A stretch of DNA of 50,955 nt, from contig CBFIDK010000012.1 of the NCBI GenBank assembly GCA_965661345.1, positions 1 through 50,955 on the forward strand, written 5' to 3'. A program made the translations under genes and the position numbers. Shown one piece after another: positions 24,578 through 32,644 of the stretch. Position 1 is the stretch's first letter, and every line of letters starts with the position of its first letter. Origin of the DNA: GCA-2862585 sp965661345. Lineage in GTDB: Bacteria; Bacteroidota; Bacteroidia; Flavobacteriales; UBA7312. The notes beneath the pieces are model-generated. The model was not told where the DNA came from, made no database searches, and saw only the letters and a list, made by a program, of their open reading frames with translations.

Positions 24578-24991
24578 TTATTTTCCGAAGTATTCGACAA
24601 AATTATTTTCTGTTTCTTGAACTTTTACCAAGTGTAATATGGCGCCTAAATTTTTTATATCGGTCTCTAATTCTTCCCAAATGGCTATTGCTAATACTTC
24701 CGTTGAGGCCATTTTACCTTTCATAAAATCGACGTCCAAATTCAAGTTCTTATGGTCTAATTTATCTATAACTTTTTTTTGAATTATAGATGCTAAGTCC
24801 TTCAAGTTAACAACAAATCCGGTTTCTTGATCTACTTCACCTTTTACTGTTACAAACAATTCGAAGTTATGACCATGCCAATTTTGATTTGCACATTTAC
24901 CAAACACTTCAATATTTTTTTCATCGCTCCAGTTTTCATTTCTGAGCATGTGAGCAGCATTAAATCGTTCTCTTCTGGTTATATAAATCAT
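24578..24991 (-). CDS. queD: 6-carboxy-5,6,7,8-tetrahydropterin synthase
   Basis: 137 residues of the 6-pyruvoyltetrahydropterin synthase family. Zinc ligands are His14 (FNAAHML) and His39/His41 (WHGHNF); Cys33 in GKCANQNWHGH is placed as the catalytic cysteine of QueD. DKLDHKNLN and a Glu near the C-terminus (KVQETENN) complete the active site. Converts dihydroneopterin triphosphate from FolE into the queuosine intermediate; pairing with folE favours QueD over a pure pterin enzyme. A promoter lies 20 bases upstream. Confidence 0.92.
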   Translation of the reverse strand: MIYITRRERFNAAHMLRNENWSDEKNIEVFGKCANQNWHGHNFELFVTVKGEVDQETGFVVNLKDLASIIQKKVIDKLDHKNLNLDVDFMKGKMASTEVLAIAIWEELETDIKNLGAILHLVKVQETENNFVEYFGK

Positions 24992-25010
24992 TTTTTCTTT
25001 TTGAGATCAG

Positions 25011-25018
25011 CAAATATA
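25011..25018 (-). promoter_or_regulatory. -7 promoter element for queD-folE-fabD
   Basis: Minus strand reads TATATTTG, exact TAnnTTTG, 20 bases before the queD ATG. It lies back to back with the mqnB promoter inside a 64-base divergent gap. No preQ1-type riboswitch is evident in the short leader. Confidence 0.5.
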
Positions 25019-25043
25019 CGACCTTTTTACGCAAAGGAATTGG

Positions 25044-25051
25044 TATCTTTG
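25044..25051 (+). promoter_or_regulatory. -7 promoter element for mqnB-mqnD
   Basis: TATCTTTG, exact TAnnTTTG, ends only 4 bases before the mqnB ATG at 25056. If used, the transcript would start at or within a few bases of the start codon, that is, be leaderless or nearly so. Confidence 0.45.
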
Positions 25052-25055
25052 CACT

Positions 25056-25631
25056 ATGGATTTCCTAATTGTAAGCGCAACGAAAGAGGAATTGACTTTG
25101 GATTATAATCGTCATTTGGTTACTGGTGTAGGTATGGTCTCTACAGCAATAGCAGTAACGAAAGAACTTTCCAAAAATCATTATGACTTAGTTATAAATG
25201 TGGGTGTTGCGGGTTCTTTTAACCGTTCGCTTGAGCTTGGAACTGTTGTTGAGGTGAATGAAGATTTTCTTTCTGAATTAGGTGCTCAAGACGGAAACAG
25301 ATTTCTTTCCCCTCTTGAAATGGACTTGGATATGGATTATCAAGTGCGGATGCCTGATCGCACACATCTTTCGAAAGTTAGAGGTATTACAGTAAATACA
25401 GTTCATGGCGATGATTTGTCGATAATGAAAATAGTCCACCGACTAAACCCTCAAGTTGAAAGTATGGAAGGGGCTGCATGTATGCTGGCTTGCAAGGCTG
25501 CTGATGTTCCATGTGTACAGATTAGAGCCATTTCTAATCTTGTTGAAAAAAGAAATAAATCCAATTGGAATATTCCATTAGCCATTCAACAATTGAACAA
25601 AGAGTTAGAACAATTCATTTCAACACTATGA
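25056..25631 (+). CDS. mqnB: Futalosine hydrolase
   Basis: Menaquinone futalosine pathway: cleaves futalosine to hypoxanthine and dehypoxanthine futalosine. 191 residues, somewhat shorter than usual because the segment after the first strand is reduced (ATKEELTLDYNRHLVTGVGM). Nucleoside-phosphorylase-fold features are present: VTGVGMVSTA, LVINVGVAGSF (nucleoside-binding), and VESMEGAACMLACKAA with the catalytic Glu region, then IRAISNLVEKRN. 5'-methylthioadenosine nucleosidase is the nearest alternative, but the overlap with mqnD settles the assignment. Stop overlaps the mqnD start (ATGA). Confidence 0.93.
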   Translation: MDFLIVSATKEELTLDYNRHLVTGVGMVSTAIAVTKELSKNHYDLVINVGVAGSFNRSLELGTVVEVNEDFLSELGAQDGNRFLSPLEMDLDMDYQVRMPDRTHLSKVRGITVNTVHGDDLSIMKIVHRLNPQVESMEGAACMLACKAADVPCVQIRAISNLVEKRNKSNWNIPLAIQQLNKELEQFISTL

Positions 25632-26437
25632 AATTAACGCTTGGTTTTTCCCCTTGTCCTAACGATACTTTTATGTTTGATGCCCTTGTGAATAAAAAGG
25701 TCGACACAGAGGAGCTGGAGTTTGAGGTGATTCTCGAAGATGTAGAAACGTTGAATTTAATGGCCTTAGAAAGAAAATTAGACGTTACTAAATTATCCTT
25801 TAATGCTTTTTTACGTGCTTGTTCGGATTATATTTTACTTCAAAGTGGTTCTGCGCTTGGAAAGAATTGTGGTCCATTAGTAATTTCTAAAGCCCACCAT
25901 TCCTTAGATTCTAAATCTAAAGTAGCTATTCCTGGAAAATATACTACGGCGAACAGCTTATTTCAATTAGCCTTTCCCAATTGCAAAAATACGACTGAGA
26001 TTATATTCTCTGAAATAGAAGACGCTGTACTTAATGAGCGTGTAGATGCTGGAGTAATAATCCACGAAAATAGGTTTACTTATGAGCAAAAAGGCCTACA
26101 AAAAGTAATGGATTTGGGAGAGTATTGGGAGTCTGAAACTGGACTGCCTATTCCCTTGGGTGGAATAGCTGTTTTAAGAACATTTAACACCGATATTCAG
26201 CAAAAAGTTCAACGAGTGTTAAAGCGATCTATTGAGTACGCTTTTCAAAATCCAAAAAGTTCAGAGGATTATGTTTGTAAGTATGCTCAAGAAATGAGCT
26301 ATGATATCATGCAGAAACACATAGAACTTTATGTCAATGAATATTCGGTTAATTTAGGGGTAAATGGAAGAGAGGCTATTGAATACTTATTTCAAAAAAA
26401 TAATGTTTCGACAGAAAACCTATTTGTAGGCTTATAA
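25628..26437 (+). CDS. mqnD: 1,4-dihydroxy-6-naphthoate synthase
   Basis: Fourth step of the futalosine route to menaquinone, converting cyclic dehypoxanthine futalosine. 269 residues from the ATG at 25628, which overlaps the mqnB stop. The start LTLGFSPCPNDTFMFDALVN is the MqnD signature, followed by LDVTKLSFNAFLRACSDYIL, SGSALGKNCGPLVI, and VIIHENRFTY. Periplasmic-binding-protein-like fold in a cytoplasmic enzyme. It confirms that this organism makes menaquinone through futalosine. mqnA, mqnC and mqnE are not in the window. Overlaps the convergent MerR gene by 6 bases. Confidence 0.95.
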   Translation: MKLTLGFSPCPNDTFMFDALVNKKVDTEELEFEVILEDVETLNLMALERKLDVTKLSFNAFLRACSDYILLQSGSALGKNCGPLVISKAHHSLDSKSKVAIPGKYTTANSLFQLAFPNCKNTTEIIFSEIEDAVLNERVDAGVIIHENRFTYEQKGLQKVMDLGEYWESETGLPIPLGGIAVLRTFNTDIQQKVQRVLKRSIEYAFQNPKSSEDYVCKYAQEMSYDIMQKHIELYVNEYSVNLGVNGREAIEYLFQKNNVSTENLFVGL

Positions 26438-26767
26438 TTCTTCGGACAATTCAACAAGAAAACTTCTGATTTCTTTCAATCGGGATACAATTTCATAATT
26501 GTTAATTGTATCGTCTTTGTTCTCTTTGAGTTTCTTTTTTGCGCCTTCAAGAGTAAACCCTCTTTCTTTAACAAGGTGATAGATGATTTTGAGGTTTTCA
26601 AAATCAGCTTTTGTAAAGAGTCTGTTGCCTTTTTTATTCTTTTTTGGTTGTAGAATATCAAACTCTTTTTCCCAAAATCTAATCAGAGAAACATTGACAT
26701 CTAAAGTTTTGGCAACTTCGCCTATAGAGTAATATAGTTTTTCTATTGGTTTCTCTTTGTAAGGCAT
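26432..26767 (-). CDS. MerR-family transcriptional regulator
   Basis: 111 residues. The winged-helix DNA-binding region at about 12-80 is clear: YYSIGEVAKTLDVNVSLIRF, WEKEFD, GNRLFTKADFENLKIIYHL. After it only a short helix remains, with no effector-binding domain and no Cys ligands, so this is the small MerR type common in Bacteroidota rather than a metal sensor. It starts 1 base after the M23 peptidase stop, so it is co-transcribed with that gene. Its target is unknown. Confidence 0.85.
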   Translation of the reverse strand: MPYKEKPIEKLYYSIGEVAKTLDVNVSLIRFWEKEFDILQPKKNKKGNRLFTKADFENLKIIYHLVKERGFTLEGAKKKLKENKDDTINNYEIVSRLKEIRSFLVELSEEL

Positions 26768-26768
26768 C

Positions 26769-27740
26769 TTAGTCGAAGGATTGATTTTCTTGAGATGAAA
26801 GCTCTAACATTCTGTCGAACTCTTCTGGAGATAAATCGTTGTGGAAGTAGTAGGCAGGATTTATTTTTTTACCGTCCTTATGAACTTCATAATGAAGGTG
26901 AGGAGCAGTAGATTTTCCTGAACTTCCAACATACCCAATAATGTCGCCACGTCTAACCTTTTGACCGTTTCTAACGGTATATTTTGTCATGTGAGCATAC
27001 AATGATTCATACCCATAGCCATGGTCTATAACAACATGATTTCCAAAGCCCCTTTTACTTCTTTTAGTTTTGGCAACCACACCATCACCAGTAGCATAAA
27101 TCGGAGTTCCTTTTGGCGCTGAGAAGTCTACTCCATAATGGAACTTTAGTTTTTTGTAATAAGGATCAATACGTCTGCCATAACCTGAGGCAATTCGTTT
27201 TAGTTCATTATTTTTAACTGGCTGAATAGCAGGTATTGAAGCCATCATGTCTGACTTTCTTTGTGCCATTTCAATTACTTCATCAAAAGATTTTGACTGA
27301 ATGTAGAGTTGTTTGGAAATTTGATCAATCTTTTTGACTGTTGATACAAGAATTTCTGTATTGTCATATCCTTCTAAATCTTTGTAGCGGTTAACTCCAC
27401 CAATACCAGCTTTACGAATAGAATTAGGGATTGGCTCTGCTTCAAAAATTACTCGATAAATATTATCGTCTCTATCCTTAATGTTTTCTAAAACTGCTGA
27501 AATTTGGTTGAGACTTTTGTCCATTAGCTCGTATTGAAGCTTTAGCTTATCAAGCTCTCGTTTCAGCATTTTCTCTTTAGGACTATCAAAGAAGTTAAAT
27601 GCAGCAAAAACCATTATTAATCCGAAAAAAGCACTGGCAAACATGAATACAGAAATGTTTTTTAGCCGATGTTTCCATGTTTTCTCAATCCTTTTGTAGG
27701 AAAGAGATTTTTTATCATAGTAATACTTTGCTTTTTTCAT
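26769..27740 (-). CDS. M23-family (LytM-type) metallopeptidase
   Basis: 323 residues. A basic cytoplasmic N-terminus, one membrane helix at about 29-50, a coiled-coil stretch at about 54-90, then a periplasmic M23 domain at about 195-300. All zinc and catalytic residues are there: His201 and Asp205 in FHYGVDFSAP, His250 in LYAHM, and His281/His283 in PHLHYEV. It is predicted to be an active DD-endopeptidase acting on peptidoglycan cross-links, tethered to the inner membrane. Followed by the MerR gene in the same transcript. Confidence 0.93.
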   Translation of the reverse strand: MKKAKYYYDKKSLSYKRIEKTWKHRLKNISVFMFASAFFGLIMVFAAFNFFDSPKEKMLKRELDKLKLQYELMDKSLNQISAVLENIKDRDDNIYRVIFEAEPIPNSIRKAGIGGVNRYKDLEGYDNTEILVSTVKKIDQISKQLYIQSKSFDEVIEMAQRKSDMMASIPAIQPVKNNELKRIASGYGRRIDPYYKKLKFHYGVDFSAPKGTPIYATGDGVVAKTKRSKRGFGNHVVIDHGYGYESLYAHMTKYTVRNGQKVRRGDIIGYVGSSGKSTAPHLHYEVHKDGKKINPAYYFHNDLSPEEFDRMLELSSQENQSFD

Positions 27741-27764
27741 AAGGTATTTTACCTAAATTTGCCA

Positions 27765-27772
27765 CAAAAGTA
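27765..27772 (-). promoter_or_regulatory. -7 promoter element for the M23 peptidase gene
   Basis: Minus strand reads TACTTTTG, exact TAnnTTTG, 25 bases before the ATG at 27740. Confidence 0.5.
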
Positions 27773-27812
27773 CGTAATTCGTGTAAAATAAGCATTACCT
27801 ATTTTCATCTTG

Positions 27813-27830
27813 TTAACATGTACATGTGAA
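27813..27830. promoter_or_regulatory. Near-palindrome upstream of alaS
   Basis: TTAACATGTACATGTGAA, with a perfect 12-base core ACATGTACATGT and 8 of 9 half-site matches overall. It ends 21 bases before the alaS ATG and starts just after a TTG (27810-27812) that could be a -33 element, which would put it in the promoter spacer. Operator function is a guess; a perfect 12-base palindrome alone is expected by chance several times in 50 kb. Confidence 0.3.
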
Positions 27831-27851
27831 TTATAACATTATACTGTAAAA

Positions 27852-30446
27852 ATGAAATCGACAGAAATTCGAAATCAGTTTCTAAGCTTCTTTGAAGAAA
27901 AGACCCACGTGACTGTGCCATCGGCACCTATGGTTATTAAAAATGACCCTACGCTGATGTTCACAAACGCCGGTATGAATCAGTTTAAGGATTACTTCTT
28001 GGGCAATTCTGTGCCAAAGGATAACCGTATTTGCGACACCCAAAAGTGCTTAAGAGTTTCTGGAAAACACAATGACTTAGAGGAAGTAGGTTATGATACT
28101 TATCACCACACAATGTTTGAGATGTTGGGTAATTGGTCTTTTGGTGACTATTTCAAAAAAGAAGCCATCGAATGGGCTTGGGAATTGCTAACGGAGGTTT
28201 ACAAAGTTGATAAGGATAGATTATACGTAACTATTTTTGAAGGGAGTAAATCTGATGATTTAGATAGGGATACAGAAGCCTATAATTTGTGGTCTAAACT
28301 TTTGGATGCTGACAGAATTATCAACGGGAATAAAAAAGATAATTTTTGGGAAATGGGTGAAACTGGTCCATGCGGTCCTTGTTCAGAAATTCATATTGAT
28401 GTCAGAAATGACCTTGACAGAAAAAAAGTTGATGGAGCTACACTTGTAAATAAAGATCATCCAGAAGTTATTGAAATATGGAATCTGGTATTCATGCAGT
28501 TTAATAGAAAAATGGATGGCACATTAGAGCCACTTCCGCAAACGCACGTTGATACTGGAATGGGTTTCGAAAGATTGTGTATGGTATTACAAGGCGTTCA
28601 GTCCAATTATGATACAGATATATTTCAGCCAATAATTTCAAAGATTTCTTCACTTTCAGGACGGAAATATGGTGCTAACGAAAAAGACGATATCGCTATG
28701 CGCGTAATCGCTGACCATTTAAGAGCGGTTTCTTTTTCAATTGCAGACGGTCAACTACCCTCAAACAATGGCGCGGGTTATGTTATCAGACGAATATTAA
28801 GAAGAGCGGTTCGCTATGCATTTACTTTTTTGGACGCTAAGGAGCCATTTATGTGTCATCTTGTAAGTGTACTTGTTGACAATATGGGTGAGCAATTCAA
28901 AGAGTTGTCTTCACAAACAGATTTAATTGAAAGGGTTATCAAAGAAGAAGAAACTTCTTTTTTGAAAACATTGGATAAGGGTATTGCTCGTTTTGAAAAC
29001 TTAGATTTGAAAAACAAAGAAGTATCAGGTAAAGATGCGTTTGAGTTATACGATACATTTGGTTTTCCTATTGACTTGACACAACTTTTATCACAAGAGA
29101 AAAACTGCCAAGTCGATATAGAGGCATTTAATTCTTTGTTAGAATTACAAAAAGAAAGATCACGAAAAGCAACTTCTTTGCAAACTGACGATTGGGTAGT
29201 AATTTTCGAAGATGAGGTTGAGGAATTTGTGGGCTATGATTTAGCGGAGTCCAAAGTGAAAATTGTTAGGTACAGGAAAGTTAAACAAAAAGATCAGGAG
29301 TTTTATCAGTTAGTATTTAACCTTACGCCATTTTACCCAGAGGGAGGTGGACAAGTAGGAGACACGGGTTATTTAGAACATGATTCAGAAGTCGTTCAAA
29401 TTTTAGATACAAAGAAGGAAAATAACCTGATTGTACACATTGTAGATTCTTTACCAAAAAATATTACAGCAGCGTTTATCGCAAAAGTTGATACTGATAA
29501 AAGAATGAACTCAGCCAATAACCATACCGCAACGCATCTACTCCACGAGACTTTGAGAGAAGTTTTAGGTGAGCATGTTGCGCAAAAGGGTTCGTTGGTT
29601 AATTCTGAGTATTTACGTTTTGATTTCTCTCATTTTTCAAAGGTAGATGCGGAAGATTTGAAAAAAATAGAATATAGTGTTAACGATAAAATTCGTTCTA
29701 ATTATTCTCTTGAGGAATTTAGAAACTTACCGTTCAATAAAGCTGAAGAAATGGGTGCTATGGCACTTTTTGGTGAAAAATATGGCGATACTGTAAGGGT
29801 CATTAAGTTCGGCAGTTCAACAGAATTATGCGGTGGAATTCATGCCTCTTCAACTGGTCAGTTAGGTCTTTTTAAAATTATTTCAGAAAGCGCTGTGGCT
29901 TCTGGTATTAGAAGAATAGAGGCCATTTCTGCCGATAAAGCATTAGCTTTTTACGAAGATAAAATTAATATAATAAATCAATTGCAAGGGGTACTAAAAA
30001 CCAATGATTTGTTAAAAACAGTTGGGCAATTAATAGAAGAAAATCTAAGTCTCAATAAGAAAATAAATAAACTCAATTCCGAAAAAGCGGGTGATTTAGA
30101 AGGTGAATTAATGAGCAAGTCGGAGGAAATTAACGGCATTAGTCTTATTTCTTCTGAAGTAGAATTGGATTCGAAAAGTATCAAAAATTTAGCGTTTAAA
30201 TTGACTAAAGAAAACGACAATCTTTTACTGGTACTAGCTTCAAAAGCGGATGGAAAAGCCATGTTAACGGTAGCTGTCTCTGAACAGCTTTCTAAAGATA
30301 GTGGACTTCACGCTGGAAAAATTATAAAGGAATTAGCAGCAGAGATTAGTGGTGGTGGTGGTGGTCAAACATTTTTTGCGACGGCTGGTGGTAAAGACGT
30401 TTCTGGAATCCCTAAAGCTTTAGCTAAGGCTAAATCGTTTCTCTAA
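27852..30446 (+). CDS. alaS: Alanyl-tRNA synthetase
   Basis: Class II synthetase that charges tRNA-Ala. 864 residues, full length. The N-terminal catalytic core has FTNAGMNQFKDYFLG, KCLRVSGKHNDLEEVG, YHHTMFEMLGNWSFGDYFK and METGPCGPC-like MGETGPCGPCSEIH. The editing domain has the zinc motif HTATHLLHETL and CGGIHAS. The C-terminal C-Ala domain includes ISGGGGGQTFFATAGGK. All domains are intact. Its stop overlaps the convergent ppx gene by 4 bases. Confidence 0.98.
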   Translation: MKSTEIRNQFLSFFEEKTHVTVPSAPMVIKNDPTLMFTNAGMNQFKDYFLGNSVPKDNRICDTQKCLRVSGKHNDLEEVGYDTYHHTMFEMLGNWSFGDYFKKEAIEWAWELLTEVYKVDKDRLYVTIFEGSKSDDLDRDTEAYNLWSKLLDADRIINGNKKDNFWEMGETGPCGPCSEIHIDVRNDLDRKKVDGATLVNKDHPEVIEIWNLVFMQFNRKMDGTLEPLPQTHVDTGMGFERLCMVLQGVQSNYDTDIFQPIISKISSLSGRKYGANEKDDIAMRVIADHLRAVSFSIADGQLPSNNGAGYVIRRILRRAVRYAFTFLDAKEPFMCHLVSVLVDNMGEQFKELSSQTDLIERVIKEEETSFLKTLDKGIARFENLDLKNKEVSGKDAFELYDTFGFPIDLTQLLSQEKNCQVDIEAFNSLLELQKERSRKATSLQTDDWVVIFEDEVEEFVGYDLAESKVKIVRYRKVKQKDQEFYQLVFNLTPFYPEGGGQVGDTGYLEHDSEVVQILDTKKENNLIVHIVDSLPKNITAAFIAKVDTDKRMNSANNHTATHLLHETLREVLGEHVAQKGSLVNSEYLRFDFSHFSKVDAEDLKKIEYSVNDKIRSNYSLEEFRNLPFNKAEEMGAMALFGEKYGDTVRVIKFGSSTELCGGIHASSTGQLGLFKIISESAVASGIRRIEAISADKALAFYEDKINIINQLQGVLKTNDLLKTVGQLIEENLSLNKKINKLNSEKAGDLEGELMSKSEEINGISLISSEVELDSKSIKNLAFKLTKENDNLLLVLASKADGKAMLTVAVSEQLSKDSGLHAGKIIKELAAEISGGGGGQTFFATAGGKDVSGIPKALAKAKSFL

Positions 30447-31360
30447 AAATAATAGTGTAAGGCACCTTCCTTGAGAGCAAACTTTGATCGCTCAATCTTT
30501 TCAATTTTTGTTTTATTGAGAATATAGTTAATCAGTATAACTGAGATTACTATCATGTCTGCGCGCATTTCAATCATTCCAGGAGTGGCAATTCTTTCTA
30601 TTAAGTCACTCTCAATGATATGTTTTTGCGCCCAGTTGTATTCTTTAAGTTTTATCTCACAATATTTTTTGTTTCGTCTTTTTTTGTCATCAAATTGGAA
30701 ACAAATCATATCCACTAATGTGTCAAATGAACCAGAAGAGCCAATGAGTTTCAGACATGGGTTTTTAGATATTTCTTCAAATAAGTCTGCTAAACTCGAT
30801 TCAAAATGTTGCTCAATTTTACGGATTTCGTTTTCAGTGATTGGGTCTGACGGTTTAAAGACTTCTTTTAGTCTGGATACTCCTAGTTGATAGCTCTTTG
30901 CCCAACTAATGCCATTTTTATTAGCGATAATAAATTCAGTACTCCCACCTCCAATATCAATTATTAAGTCGTGGGTGTCTTTAAATGGAATAATTTCATT
31001 AACTCCATGAAATATTAGCTCCGCTTCTTTTGCGCCATCGATTACTTCAATTTTCAAATCGAGCGATTCGTAAACTTCTTTCACAAAATCGCTGCCATTT
31101 TTTGTCGAACGTATTGCTGAAGTTGCAAATGCTCTGTAATCATCGGTTTGGTATTCATTAATTGTTTTAAGGTGGTTTTCTAACGCATTTATTCCCCTTT
31201 GGTATGCTTTTGGGGCTATCACTCCTTTGTCAATTCCGCCTTCTCCTAACTTGACTGGAATTTTATTTTTAAAAACAGTAACGAAACTACCGTCCTGCTT
31301 TTTATCAGCAATGAGTAAGTTAAATGTATTAGTCCCTAAATCAATTATAGCAATTCGCAT
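30443..31360 (-). CDS. Exopolyphosphatase / Ppx-GppA family phosphatase
   Basis: 305 residues: only the two-lobed ASKHA-fold core of the Ppx/GppA family, without the C-terminal HD-like domain of E. coli Ppx. IIDLGTNTFNLLIAD (phosphate 1), FATSAIRSTKNG, DLIIDIGGGSTEFI (phosphate 2) and LIGSSGSFDTL are all present. It releases phosphate from polyphosphate and/or hydrolyses pppGpp; which one cannot be told. Last gene of the long minus-strand run, 3 bases after the ABC permease. Confidence 0.9.
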   Translation of the reverse strand: MRIAIIDLGTNTFNLLIADKKQDGSFVTVFKNKIPVKLGEGGIDKGVIAPKAYQRGINALENHLKTINEYQTDDYRAFATSAIRSTKNGSDFVKEVYESLDLKIEVIDGAKEAELIFHGVNEIIPFKDTHDLIIDIGGGSTEFIIANKNGISWAKSYQLGVSRLKEVFKPSDPITENEIRKIEQHFESSLADLFEEISKNPCLKLIGSSGSFDTLVDMICFQFDDKKRRNKKYCEIKLKEYNWAQKHIIESDLIERIATPGMIEMRADMIVISVILINYILNKTKIEKIERSKFALKEGALHYYF

Positions 31361-31363
31361 ATT

Positions 31364-32644
31364 CTAATCTTTATAGCTTAACCATTTCCATAACTCTTTG
31401 TAGCTGATTTTCTTTCCATACATCAGAATTCCTACTCTGTATATTTTAGCCGCTAACCATGTTGTGAATAAAAAACCAAGAATTAACAAAGTTATAGATA
31501 GAATAAGTTCATGAATAGGTACACCAAATGGTATTCGAGCTATCATTATTATAGGTGATGTAAACGGTATCATTGATAGCCAATAGGCCATTCCGCTATG
31601 TGGATTGTCAATCACTACCTGAACTAAGATAAATGATAAAATTAGAGGGATTGTTATAGGAACGATAAATTGTTGACTGTCGGTTTCTTGATCTGAAGCA
31701 GAGCCTATAGCAGCAAATAAAGAGCCGTACAATAAGTATCCTCCTAAAAAGTAAATAAGGAAAGTAATCAGTAAGGATTTTATTGGTAAACTTGTTAGTG
31801 AACCGCTTAATTCAGAAGGTAATGCGTTTCCGCTTTCGCTTAGATTAGCAATGTCTATTTCAGTTGAAAGAAACCCATTTGCAATAAGTAAAAATAGTAA
31901 TCCTAAAATTATCCATAATGCAAACTGACTAAGTCCCACCAAAGCGACACTGATAATTTTTCCAAGCATTAATTCAAATGGCTTAACCGATGAAATGATA
32001 ATTTCAACTATTCGATTAGTTTTTTCTTCAATTACACTTCTCATGACCATCGTGCCATACATAAAAATGAAAATATAAATCAGGAAGCCACCCATTAGAC
32101 CAGTTCCAAAACTGGCTTCAGAATTACCTGCTGTATTTTCGCCATCTTCATCTACCACAAATGTTTGTAGTTTGGTATTGCTTTCCGAATCTTTGATTTT
32201 TTCTAGGTCAATGCCATTTTTTATCAGGTGCAAATTGGTCAATTGTTTGTCAATTTGATTTTCAATATTAAGTTTAATTGATAAACTCATTTGATTTTTC
32301 GAATAGACTTTTATGCTGTTTTCAAGTTCAGCTAATGAATCGACATTTGGGATTATAATTAAAAAGTCATAGGTGTCTATTAAGGCTGATTTGTTTTCTT
32401 CAAAATTTATTTGCTTGAGCGCTTTGTAATCTATGGAGTTAGTTGATACAAGTTCTAGTTCGTTAAAATTGCTTTGGTTTACAATAGCTACTGTTGACTT
32501 TTCATCATTGTTGTAGGCTAGTAATGTAGGGACAACAAAAATCCCAATCATAAACAAAGGTGTTAAGAGTGTCATTATTATGAAACTCTTTTTTCGCACT
32601 TTGGATAAGTACTCTCTTTTTATAATTAATAACAGTTTATTCAT
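31364..32644 (-). CDS. ABC transporter permease, NatB-like (ABC-2 type)
   Basis: 426 residues. One N-terminal helix (FIIMTLLTPLFMIGIFVVPT), a large extracytoplasmic loop of about 130 residues, then five to six C-terminal helices. The motif MRSVIEEKTNRIVEIIISSV followed by KPFELMLGKI is the ABC-2/NatB signature next to the membrane. Its start overlaps the end of the ATPase gene by 8 bases, so the two form one exporter. NatAB-type systems move Na+ or other small solutes; the substrate here is not known. Confidence 0.88.
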   Translation of the reverse strand: MNKLLLIIKREYLSKVRKKSFIIMTLLTPLFMIGIFVVPTLLAYNNDEKSTVAIVNQSNFNELELVSTNSIDYKALKQINFEENKSALIDTYDFLIIIPNVDSLAELENSIKVYSKNQMSLSIKLNIENQIDKQLTNLHLIKNGIDLEKIKDSESNTKLQTFVVDEDGENTAGNSEASFGTGLMGGFLIYIFIFMYGTMVMRSVIEEKTNRIVEIIISSVKPFELMLGKIISVALVGLSQFALWIILGLLFLLIANGFLSTEIDIANLSESGNALPSELSGSLTSLPIKSLLITFLIYFLGGYLLYGSLFAAIGSASDQETDSQQFIVPITIPLILSFILVQVVIDNPHSGMAYWLSMIPFTSPIIMIARIPFGVPIHELILSITLLILGFLFTTWLAAKIYRVGILMYGKKISYKELWKWLSYKD

